A stretch of 64,000 nt of DNA from Azospirillum sp. TSA2s (GTDB lineage Bacteria > Pseudomonadota > Alphaproteobacteria > Azospirillales > Azospirillaceae), in the NCBI RefSeq assembly GCF_004923315.1, contig NZ_CP039650.1, forward strand, positions 930,001 through 994,000. Direction: 5' to 3'. The first letter of the stretch is position 1; the number at the start of each line of letters is the position of its first letter. A model generated the notes under the pieces. That model worked only from the letters and a program-made list of their open reading frames with translations, was not told the origin of the DNA and did not search any database. A program made the translations under genes and the position numbers. Positions 8,057 to 16,927 of the stretch are shown piece after piece.

Positions 8057-8701
8057 ATGCCGGATGCCGATCAGTTTCCCGTCTACAGCGCCGCCGAGCG
8101 GCGGGCGGATGCGGCCGTTCATGCCATCGGGGTAACGGCGGGCGTCGCCGGCTTCGTCTGGCTGCTGAATGCCGGCGTGTTCTCCGGGGCGGTTCCGGTC
8201 CACACGGCGCTGGCGCTGGTCATCTACGGATTGGGGTTGGTGGGGATGCTGACGGCGTCCGCCGCCTACAACCTCGCCCCGCCCGGCCTGGGCAAGGCGC
8301 TGCTGCGGCGGATCGACCATGCCATGATCTTCGTGATGATCGCCGGCACCTACACGCCCTTCACGCTGGGGCTTGGCCAGGGGATAGGGCTGGGCGGCGC
8401 CGTGTGGGGCGGGGCCGCCGTCGGCGCGACGCTGAAGCTGCGCTTTCCGGGCCGCTTCAACCGGCTGGGGCTGGCGCTCTATCTCGGGCTCGGCTGGGCG
8501 GTCGTCACCGCGCTGGAACCCTTGGGCACGGCATTGTCGACCCCCGCCCTGTGGCTGCTGATCGCCGGCGGGCTGGTCTACACCATCGGCGTCGTCTTTC
8601 ACCTGATGGAGCGGATGCCCTACAACAACGCGGTCTGGCACCTGCTGGTGCTGGCCGCCGCCAGCTGCCACTTCGCCGCGATCACAGTGGCGTTTCTCTG
8701 A
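8057..8701 (+). CDS. Hemolysin III / TrhA (PAQR-like) membrane protein
   Basis: A 214-residue inner-membrane protein with about seven hydrophobic segments, the normal size for the HlyIII/TrhA family. Family signatures are AVHAIGVTAGVAG near the N-terminus, a histidine in RRIDHAMIFVMIAGTYTPFTL, and the C-terminal HLMERMPYNNAVWHLLVLAAASCHF. The conserved histidines suggest a bound metal as in PAQR hydrolases. In E. coli TrhA is linked to membrane-energetics homeostasis. True haemolysin activity is doubtful. It is followed by the LprI-domain gene after 85 bases. Confidence 0.88.
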   Translation: MPDADQFPVYSAAERRADAAVHAIGVTAGVAGFVWLLNAGVFSGAVPVHTALALVIYGLGLVGMLTASAAYNLAPPGLGKALLRRIDHAMIFVMIAGTYTPFTLGLGQGIGLGGAVWGGAAVGATLKLRFPGRFNRLGLALYLGLGWAVVTALEPLGTALSTPALWLLIAGGLVYTIGVVFHLMERMPYNNAVWHLLVLAAASCHFAAITVAFL

Positions 8702-8786
8702 TTGGCGTTCCTCTGAAATGCCGGGGCCGCAGAGGACAAGCGGCCGCCGATTCCGTATCTTCCGCGGATCACGATCCAAGGGAGAC

Positions 8787-10313
8787 ATGATGGCCAACAT
8801 GGGACCATCCTTCCGCCTGTCGCCGGCCAGCGCGGCACTGGCCTTAGTGACCGCGGTTCTCATGACCGGCACGGTCGGCACCGCGCGGGCCGAGCCGTCC
8901 TTCGATTGCAAGGCGGCCGCCACGCCGGTTGAAAAGGCGATCTGCGCCGATTCCAAACTGGCCGATGCCGACCGCGAGATCGCCGACGCCTACAAAACCT
9001 TGCAGGATCTGTCGGGCACCGCCGATCGCGAGCGGCTGCGCACGGAGCAGCGGGCATGGCTGGCCCAGCGCAACCAGTGTGCGGCGGCGCCCTCCCCCGG
9101 CACCTGCCTTGGCCCGGTGCTGGACGCCCGGCGCAAGGCCCTGTCCGAGTCGGTGCCCAAGGCGGTCGCCGCGGTGACCACCATCATCGACGGCATCGCC
9201 GCCGACCCGGCCAGTGCCGCCAAGCGGCTGGCCGAGATCCGCGGCGGGCTGGGCAAGGGATGGAGCGCCTATCTGCTGCGCTTCGGCCCCTCCCCCGACC
9301 GTGCCAAGGCGGAAACGCTGCTGCGCGACGCCATCGCGGGCATCGACGATTCCTATGCCCGTGAAACCGCGTCGGGCGTCGATCTCGCCACCGACGACGG
9401 CTTTCTCACCGCACTCCGCGTCGTCAGCGACGATGTGGAGATGGCCTGGCCCTGCTCGGTGATGGAAAAGCGGGGGGCGGCGGCCTGGAAGGCGATGGAG
9501 CCGCTATACGGCAGCAACCGCGACAATTTCGGCGCCTATCCCGCCTGCCCCGATGACAACGCCCTGCTCGCCTCCCCGGACTGGAAGGCGGTGGACGAGC
9601 TGTTCGCGCCGATGCTGGAGGCGGCCTCCAACCGCACCGGCACCATCCGCTTCGCGACCTACCGCCAGATGGGCATCGACCGCATGAAGTCGGCGGTCGA
9701 TCCGCGCCTGTTCGTTGCCGACGCACCGGAACTGGCAACGCTGGTGAAGGACACCGCCGGCTGGTCCAACCCGCGCTGGATCGCGCCCGGCTGGGGCGAT
9801 CGCCTGCGCAAGGCGGTGGACGCGGCGGTCACGGCCTGGACGCCGCAGATCGCCGCCCGCTACGGCATGACCAAGCCGGAGGCCCGCCGGGTGGCCGAGG
9901 CGGTGGCCGCGCAGGGGCTGAGCGGCAGCGTCGGCCTGATCACCGACAATCTGGAACTCCAGAAGGACACCCGCCTCCCCGACTGGCTGCGCGGCAGCTG
10001 GAGCTGGAACGGCGGCGGGTCCGAGGACACGCCCTTCAACGGTCCCGCCGGAAAGGCGCGCATCGACGAGACCTCCATCTGCGTCGGGAGCGAGTGCGGC
10101 GGCTATGACGTCGCCGGCCAGGGGGAGGACGCGCCTTTCGACCCCAAGGAGGTGCCGAAGGACGTCAAGCCCGCCCCGAACGCCGCCCGCCAAGCGGTCA
10201 GCCTTGCTCCGGTGTCGGCCGGCTCCAGCCTGACCATCGTCCCGCTCGCCGGCGGCAATCTGCTGGTCACCGGTACGGCCAAACCGGTGGTGCTGAAGCG
10301 CGAGGGGAAATAG
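8787..10313 (+). CDS. Secreted protein with LprI/DUF1311 N-terminal domain
   Basis: A 508-residue exported protein. A signal peptide (about residues 1-38, ending near ARAEP) leads into a DUF1311/LprI-type domain of about 80 residues: FDCKAAATPVEKAICADSKLADADREIADAYKTL, then RTEQRAWLAQRNQC, with four cysteines spaced as in that family. LprI homologues can inhibit lysozyme, but the domain occurs in many periplasmic proteins of unknown role. The remaining 380 residues are not recognised and hold few cysteines; the end is beta-rich. An AAGGGAG site precedes the ATG at 8787; the next codon is also ATG. Confidence 0.8.
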   Translation: MMANMGPSFRLSPASAALALVTAVLMTGTVGTARAEPSFDCKAAATPVEKAICADSKLADADREIADAYKTLQDLSGTADRERLRTEQRAWLAQRNQCAAAPSPGTCLGPVLDARRKALSESVPKAVAAVTTIIDGIAADPASAAKRLAEIRGGLGKGWSAYLLRFGPSPDRAKAETLLRDAIAGIDDSYARETASGVDLATDDGFLTALRVVSDDVEMAWPCSVMEKRGAAAWKAMEPLYGSNRDNFGAYPACPDDNALLASPDWKAVDELFAPMLEAASNRTGTIRFATYRQMGIDRMKSAVDPRLFVADAPELATLVKDTAGWSNPRWIAPGWGDRLRKAVDAAVTAWTPQIAARYGMTKPEARRVAEAVAAQGLSGSVGLITDNLELQKDTRLPDWLRGSWSWNGGGSEDTPFNGPAGKARIDETSICVGSECGGYDVAGQGEDAPFDPKEVPKDVKPAPNAARQAVSLAPVSAGSSLTIVPLAGGNLLVTGTAKPVVLKREGK

Positions 10314-10454
10314 ACCGACTCCGGCGCCGGCTGTTCTTCCCCCAGGATCGCGAAAGTCTCGAACGCGAAAGTCTTGCCTGCATCGTTCGGGTAGGCGACA
10401 CTTCGCGGCGCGTGCTGCGGTTGCGGAACCGGGCGCGGCTTTCCGGGGGGAGGC

Positions 10455-10913
10455 ATGGCACGGAACCTCAAGGCGCTCGGGTTGTGGCGCACCGCGCTGG
10501 TCGCCAGCGTCCGCAAGGACGCGCCGGACCTGTCGGCGCGGCAGTTGGCGATCCTTCTCCAGGTCTATCTGACCGACCCGCCGCACACGGTGCGCGGTCT
10601 GGCATCCCTGCTGAACATTTCGAAGCCGGCGGTGACCCGCGCGCTCGACCGCCTGTCGGTGCTGGGCTTCGTCAAGCGCAAGCGCGATGCGGAGGACAAG
10701 CGCAACGTGCTGGTCCAGCGCACCGTGAAGGGCAGCGTCTATCTGTCCGATTTCGCCGAGCTGGTGATCGCCGCCGGCGCCGTCGCGCCGGAGGACATGG
10801 CCCGCATCCAGGCCGACGAGGAACTGGCCGCCGCCGCCAAGGCAAGGCTGGAGGCGGCGTTGCAGGATGTACCGACGCGGGAGGCCGCCGCACTGGAAGC
10901 CTCCGCATCCTGA
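10455..10913 (+). CDS. MarR-type winged-helix regulator
   Basis: A 152-residue protein with a MarR-like winged helix: ARQLAILLQVYLTDPPHTVRGLASLLNISKPAVTRALDRLSVLGFVKRKRDAEDKRNVLVQRT. The recognition helix is SKPAVTRALDRLSVLG and the wing is KRKRDAEDKR. The C-terminal helices probably dimerise. The ligand and target are unknown. The start follows a GGGGGGAGGC ribosome site. Confidence 0.82.
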   Translation: MARNLKALGLWRTALVASVRKDAPDLSARQLAILLQVYLTDPPHTVRGLASLLNISKPAVTRALDRLSVLGFVKRKRDAEDKRNVLVQRTVKGSVYLSDFAELVIAAGAVAPEDMARIQADEELAAAAKARLEAALQDVPTREAAALEASAS

Positions 10914-10959
10914 GCGGTCCCAGGTCAGCCCACGACAACTGGCACGTCTTCGCTGAAGC

Positions 10960-11044
10960 CGTCGTCCCCGCGAAGGCGGGGCTCCAGGCACTCCATCAAG
11001 GAAACCAAAGGGCAAGCTGAATTCCCGCCTTCGCGGGAATGACG
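10960..11044. repeat. Inverted repeat with CCCGC-GAAGGCGGG arms
   Basis: The left arm CGTCGTCCCCGCGAAGGCGGG (about 10961-10981) and the right arm CCCGCCTTCGCGGGAATGACG (about 11024-11044) are near reverse complements, and each is itself palindromic around CGCGAAGGCG. This is the typical dispersed repeat of many proteobacterial genomes. It lies between a rightward and a leftward gene end and may act as a two-way terminator. Confidence 0.8.
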
Positions 11045-11076
11045 ACCGATAAGGCGCCGATTGCCCCTTTTTTTCC

Positions 11077-12066
11077 TTACAGCAGCGCTTCCAGCACGCG
11101 GTCGGGCGGGGCGTGGCCGTCGGTGAAGGTCTTGATGTTGATCACCACCTTCTCGCCCATGTCGATGCGGCCCTCGATGGTGGCGGAGCCCATGTGCGGC
11201 AGCAGGACGACATTGTCCAGCCGCAGGAGCTTCGGGTTGACCGCCGGCTCATGCTCGAACACGTCCAGGCCGGCACCGGCGATCTCGCCCTTCGACAGCA
11301 TGCGGGTCAGCGCCACCTCGTCGATCACCTCGCCGCGCGAGGTGTTGACGATGTAGCAGTGCGGGCGCAGCAGCTTCAGCCGGCGTTCCGACAGCAGGTG
11401 ATAGGTGGCCGGCGTGTGCGGGCAGTTGATCGACACGATGTCCATCCGCGCCAGCATCTGATCCAGGCTGGACCAGTAGGTCGCCTCCAGCTCCTGCTCC
11501 AGCTCCGGATGGACGCGGCGGCGGTTGTGGTAATGGATCGACATGCCGAAGGCGCGCGCCCGCTTGGCCAGCGCCGAGCCGATGCGGCCCATGCCCAGGA
11601 TGCCCAGCCGCTTGCCGCTGATGCGGTGGCCCAGCATGGTGGTCGGCCCCCAGCCGGTCCATTGGCCGGAGCGGACCAGACGCTCGCCCTCCGCCAAGCG
11701 GCGCGCGGTGGCCAGCAGCAGCGCCATGGTCATGTCGGCGGTGTCCTCGGTCAGGACGCCGGGGGTGTTGGTCACGACGATGCCGCGCTCGCGCGCCGCC
11801 TTCAGGTCGATGTGGTCGACGCCGGTGCCGAAGGAAGCGATCAGCCGCAGCTGCGGCCCGGCAGCTTCGATCAGCGCGCGGTCGATGCGGTCGGTGACGG
11901 TGGGCACCAGCACCTCGGCGATGTTCATCGCATCCTGCATCTGGGCCGGGGTGAGCGGCACGTCGTCCGGATTGAGCCGGGTGTCGAACAGCTCCATCAT
12001 CCGCGTCTCGATGACGTCCGGCAGCTTGCGGGTGACGACAACGAGCGGCTTCTTCTTGTCGGTCAT
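11077..12066 (-). CDS. D-2-hydroxyacid dehydrogenase (glyoxylate/hydroxypyruvate reductase type)
   Basis: A 329-residue NAD(P)-dependent dehydrogenase. The nucleotide-binding motif is GILGMGRIGSALAKRARAFGM. Catalytic residues sit in NTSRGEVID (Arg), LDVFEHEP (Glu) and LPHMGSAT (His). SFGTGVDHID is also typical. It probably reduces glyoxylate or hydroxypyruvate; the phrase HYHNRRRVHPELE after the nucleotide fold suggests an NADPH-preferring glyoxylate reductase. The start MTDKKKPLVVVTRKLP at 12066 follows GGGAGG in the upstream run. It diverges from the SH3 protein gene. Confidence 0.9.
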   Translation of the reverse strand: MTDKKKPLVVVTRKLPDVIETRMMELFDTRLNPDDVPLTPAQMQDAMNIAEVLVPTVTDRIDRALIEAAGPQLRLIASFGTGVDHIDLKAARERGIVVTNTPGVLTEDTADMTMALLLATARRLAEGERLVRSGQWTGWGPTTMLGHRISGKRLGILGMGRIGSALAKRARAFGMSIHYHNRRRVHPELEQELEATYWSSLDQMLARMDIVSINCPHTPATYHLLSERRLKLLRPHCYIVNTSRGEVIDEVALTRMLSKGEIAGAGLDVFEHEPAVNPKLLRLDNVVLLPHMGSATIEGRIDMGEKVVINIKTFTDGHAPPDRVLEALL

Positions 12067-12312
12067 CGGTGCTGGTCCTCCCTTGCCCCGGCCCGCCCGC
12101 ATCGAGGTCCCGGCACGGGCTGCTCCGGTCCATGGTTGCCATACCAAGCGGTCGTGGGACTGTCCAGAAGTCCGTCGCGAAAGACCGGCCTGCGAGAGGG
12201 AGATTGCAGCCTTGGATTGGGGTGGCGGACCGGGGGTGGCGGCGCTTGCCCAATCGAACGGGTGGTCTCTATAGTGCGGCCCGGTTTTTCCCTCGTCAGC
12301 TCCGGTGCCGCC

Positions 12313-12858
12313 ATGCCTGTCCGCCGCTCCGTCCTCGCCTCCCTGGCCCTGATTCTGGGGGTGGGCATGGGGCTTGCCGCGGGCGGCGCAGTTACCGGCG
12401 CGGGCGCGGCGTTCGCCGCGGAAAGCAAGGATCCGACCCATGCGTCGGGCCTGCCGATCCCCCGCTTCGTCACCGTGCGCGTCGGCGAGGTGAACCTGCG
12501 CTCCGGCCCCAACGGCAGCTATCCCATCGAATGGGTCTTCAAGCGCAAGGACATGCCGGTCGAGATCATCCAGGAATTCGACACCTGGCGCCGCATCCGC
12601 GACTGGGAGGGGGCGGAAGGTTGGGTTCACCAGAGCGCGCTGTCCGGCCGCCGCGGCATCCTGATCGTCGGCCAGACCCGCGCGATCTTTGAGTCGCCGC
12701 GCGGCGACAGCGCCGTGGTGGCGCGGGCCGAGCCCGGCGTCGTCGGGTCGCTGAAGAAGTGCCGCGACGAGTGGTGCGAGGTCGAGGTGAAGGGCTATCG
12801 CGGCTGGATGAAGCGTACCGATTTCTGGGGCACCTATCCCGGCGAGAAGATCGAGTAG
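12313..12858 (+). CDS. SH3-domain periplasmic protein
   Basis: A 181-residue exported protein. A signal peptide with a long hydrophobic core runs to about residue 36 (AAFAAES). It is followed by two bacterial SH3-like blocks: FVTVRVGEVNLRSGPNGSYPIEWVFKRKDMPVEII with WRRIRDWEGAEGWVH, and a second block ending CRDEWCEVEVKGYRGWMKRTDFWG. Such proteins are thought to bind peptidoglycan or other envelope targets; the precise role is unknown. It is conserved in alphaproteobacteria beside 2-hydroxyacid dehydrogenase genes as far as I recall. Confidence 0.85.
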   Translation: MPVRRSVLASLALILGVGMGLAAGGAVTGAGAAFAAESKDPTHASGLPIPRFVTVRVGEVNLRSGPNGSYPIEWVFKRKDMPVEIIQEFDTWRRIRDWEGAEGWVHQSALSGRRGILIVGQTRAIFESPRGDSAVVARAEPGVVGSLKKCRDEWCEVEVKGYRGWMKRTDFWGTYPGEKIE

Positions 12859-12993
12859 CGGACCGCATCGTTCGGTAATCATCGCGTCGGCAGACCGGTA
12901 TCCGGCACCGATACCAGCGTTGACAGCAACCGGTTACAGGATCACCAGTCGAGAGATGCACAGATCCGTGCTTCTCGCGATTCCGGCGATGCG

Positions 12994-14358
12994 ATGCTGA
13001 AGCTTGCGTTTCTGCTGATCGGCCCTCGGGCCTTTCGGTCCCACTGGTATGTGATCGCCGTGCTCGGCCTGCTGTCGATGGGGTTGGGGCTGGCCTTGGC
13101 ACTGAATGCTTCCGTCGGACTGACCCAGGTGATCTACAGCTTCCTGGGACTGGTCTTCACGGCGGCCGGCGCCGTAAGCCTGCTGATGGCCCTCTCCGCG
13201 TCCTTGGGGGCAAACCGGCGCTTCGCCCTGGCACGGTCGGTGCTGGCGATCCTTGCCGGCGGATTGCTGCTGGCCTCGCCGCTGTTGAACGGCTGGGCGC
13301 TGGCCTTGCCTCTTGCCATCGTCCTGGCGCTCGACGGAGCGAACCGGGCGGCGGCGGCGGCAGTGTTCCGCGTGCGGAACTGGCGGCTCCTGATCCTCTG
13401 CGGGCTGGCGGAACTGGCGCTGGCGGCGATGATGATGACGGAATGGCCGCTGCCCTCCGACCGCAACACGCCCCTGTGCATCGGACTGTTCATCGGACTG
13501 TCGGGCTGGCTTCTGCTGCGGCTGGGGGTGATGCTGCGCAACCTGGAGGACGAGGCGGCAATCCTCAACCTGCCGATCTTTTCCGGCCGGGGCTGGTACG
13601 ACAATGCCCCCGTTCTGGTGGGCGACAGTCCGGAACCGGCCGGTCGTCACGACCGGCCGCTGGTGGTGCGGGTGTGGACCCCGGTCGCCTCCGCCACCGC
13701 GCCGCTGGACAGGCGGCTGGTGATCGATCGCTACATCGCCGCCATCGACCGCAACGGCGTGGTGTCAACCGGCCACTCCGCATTGGAATTGGCGCCCGAC
13801 CTGTATATCAGCCACTATCCGGCCAACGAGATCGACCAGTCCGGCGTCAGCTTCGTGACCGCGTTGCGCAGCGGCACCGAAAACGACGTGCCCGGCCGCT
13901 TCCTGCCATCCTACGAGGAAGAGATCGCCGACTGGTGCCCCGCCGATTCGACCGTGGAGTTGTGGACCTACGATCGCTGGCGCCTGCGGGCATTCTGGGC
14001 CGGATACCGGCAGGACAGCACCTACAACCTCTCCAACCGGAACTGTTCGGTCGTCGTCGCCGCCGCATTGGACGCGACGCTGGAAGGTGCCTTGGCCAGC
14101 CGCTTCCCCTGGGTGCGTCTGCTGCGCCTTCTGATGGATCCCGATATCTGGGTCGCCTCCCTGATCCGCAGCCGTGCCGATGCGATGAGCTGGACGCCGG
14201 GCTTCGTGCTGGACTACGCGGCGGCCCTGGCCCGCGTCGTCGACCGCCCCGACCGGTCCTGGCACCGCCGGCTCGGCGGCTTTCTCGGACAACTGCGCGG
14301 CACCGCCCGCTCGCCGGAAGGCGGCATGGAAGGCCGGCCGGATACGCAGCCGTCATGA
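12994..14358 (+). CDS. HdeD-like (DUF308) membrane protein with C-terminal papain/LRAT-like domain
   Basis: 454 residues in two parts. Residues 15-190 hold six or so hydrophobic segments resembling HdeD/DUF308 (LGLLSMGLGLALALN, SVLAILAGGLLLASPLL). Residues 210-430 are soluble: a beta strand with GVVSTGHSALEL (His261), later NLSNRNCSVVVAAALD (Asn350-Cys351). A histidine followed well downstream by an NC motif on a helix is the pattern of circularly permuted NlpC/P60-LRAT-like thiol hydrolases or acyltransferases. That catalytic reading is inference. It is followed, with 35 bases between, by an MFS gene likely in the same operon. Confidence 0.7.
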   Translation: MLKLAFLLIGPRAFRSHWYVIAVLGLLSMGLGLALALNASVGLTQVIYSFLGLVFTAAGAVSLLMALSASLGANRRFALARSVLAILAGGLLLASPLLNGWALALPLAIVLALDGANRAAAAAVFRVRNWRLLILCGLAELALAAMMMTEWPLPSDRNTPLCIGLFIGLSGWLLLRLGVMLRNLEDEAAILNLPIFSGRGWYDNAPVLVGDSPEPAGRHDRPLVVRVWTPVASATAPLDRRLVIDRYIAAIDRNGVVSTGHSALELAPDLYISHYPANEIDQSGVSFVTALRSGTENDVPGRFLPSYEEEIADWCPADSTVELWTYDRWRLRAFWAGYRQDSTYNLSNRNCSVVVAAALDATLEGALASRFPWVRLLRLLMDPDIWVASLIRSRADAMSWTPGFVLDYAAALARVVDRPDRSWHRRLGGFLGQLRGTARSPEGGMEGRPDTQPS

Positions 14359-14393
14359 CCGATACCCATCACCTTATTGAAAAAGGAGCAGGC

Positions 14394-15578
14394 ATGACAT
14401 CGGAGCCGACAGCGGATGACGGCGGCCTGCTTTCGCGCGCCGCGGTGATCGCCACGGCCATGATGTTCGGGCTGACCTACAGCCTCAGCGCCGCCCTGAT
14501 CGCGCTGGATCTGTCGCGGCAGAACCTGAGCGACCTGACCATCGGCGCCAACGCGGCGATGCATGCGCTGGGCGTGCTGGCGATGGCGGTGCTGCTGCCG
14601 CGGATCGTGGCGCGGCTGGGCATCCGGCGGCTGGTGATCCTGGCGCTGGCGGGGGCGGCGGTGCTGCTGGCCCTGTTCCCCGCCACCCCCTTCTGGATCT
14701 GGTTTCCCCTGCGCATCCTGCTGGGCGCCGCGTCGGAAACCCTGTTCGTCCTGTCGGAAACCTGGACCAACAGCCTGAGCAGCGAGGCCACCCGCGCCCG
14801 CGCCATGGCGGTCTACACTGCGGCGCTGTCCTCCGGCTTCGCGCTGGGGCCGCTGATGCTGTCGCTGCTGGGCTCCGGCGGGGCTCTGCCCTACCTGGCC
14901 GGCGCCGGTGTCGCCGCCGCCGCGGCGCTGCTGGTCGCCTCCCCCCGCATCCGGGCGCCGGAGTTCGAGCGGCCGTCGCGCGAGGGGCCGTTGCACTTCA
15001 TCCGGCTGGCCCCGGTCGCCATCGGCGCCATCGTGCTGAATGCCGCCATCGAGACGGCCGGGCTGTCCTTCCTGGCGATCTATGCCACCAAGCTCGGCTG
15101 GTCGGAGACCGGAGCGACCAGCCTGATGTCCTGCATGATGATCGGCGCCATCCTGCTGCAGCTTCCGATCGGATGGCTGGGCGACAAGATGGACCGGCTG
15201 ACGCTGGTGATCGCGCTGGCGGTCTGCGCCGCGCTGGGGGCGCTGGTCTGGCCGGTCGCGCTGATGAGCGAGGTCGCGACCTACGCGCTGCTGTTCGTCT
15301 GGGGCGGCGCCTTCGTCGGCGTCTACACCATCATGCTGGCCATCGTCGGCAGCCGGTTCCAGGGATCGGAACTGGTGGGGATCTATGCCGCGATGGGGCT
15401 GATGTGGGGCGTCGGCGCACTGGCCGGGCCGGTGCTGGCCGGGGCGGCGATGGAGCTGACCCGGCACGGGCTGGCCTTCTTCGCCGCCGGCGCCTGTCTG
15501 GCCTTCGCCGCGTCGGCGCTGCGCCATCGGACGGTGGAAGGCCGCCCGGATGGCACCCAACCGGGCACGGGGGCTTGA
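14394..15578 (+). CDS. MFS transporter (YcaD-like)
   Basis: A 394-residue inner-membrane permease of 12 predicted helices. MMFGLTYSLSAALIALDLSRQNLS in helix 1, RLGIRRLVILALAG in the loop, and LGAASETLFVLSETWTNSL are typical of the YcaD/MFS_1 sugar-or-drug efflux group; GWLGDKMDRL marks the second half. The ATG at 14394 has AAAAGGAG 6 bases upstream and is preferred over the in-frame ATG at 14355 that overlaps the upstream stop. The substrate is unknown. Confidence 0.88.
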   Translation: MTSEPTADDGGLLSRAAVIATAMMFGLTYSLSAALIALDLSRQNLSDLTIGANAAMHALGVLAMAVLLPRIVARLGIRRLVILALAGAAVLLALFPATPFWIWFPLRILLGAASETLFVLSETWTNSLSSEATRARAMAVYTAALSSGFALGPLMLSLLGSGGALPYLAGAGVAAAAALLVASPRIRAPEFERPSREGPLHFIRLAPVAIGAIVLNAAIETAGLSFLAIYATKLGWSETGATSLMSCMMIGAILLQLPIGWLGDKMDRLTLVIALAVCAALGALVWPVALMSEVATYALLFVWGGAFVGVYTIMLAIVGSRFQGSELVGIYAAMGLMWGVGALAGPVLAGAAMELTRHGLAFFAAGACLAFAASALRHRTVEGRPDGTQPGTGA

Positions 15579-15639
15579 AGGCGGGCGGGAAAGGCCGTAC
15601 GGTCGCCACCTTACCTTTCTCTACTGCAAGAGCAGTCCA

Positions 15640-16875
<1,236 letters not shown>

Positions 16876-16886
16876 TCCAAGGACCG

Positions 16887-16925
16887 GCTCCACCGCCCGC
16901 CAGCCGGGCGGTGGAGCGTTCCTCC
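16887..16925. terminator. Terminator between argG and the EF-G-like gene
   Basis: GCTCCACCGCCCG pairs with CGGGCGGTGGAGC around a CCAGC loop, followed by a T-rich stretch. The genes on the two sides converge, so it may work for both. Confidence 0.8.
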
Positions 16926-16927
16926 GT

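Noticed and set aside
7253..8956. Long leftward open frame over the RHH and TrhA genes
   Set aside because: It covers two convincing rightward genes and shows no domain.
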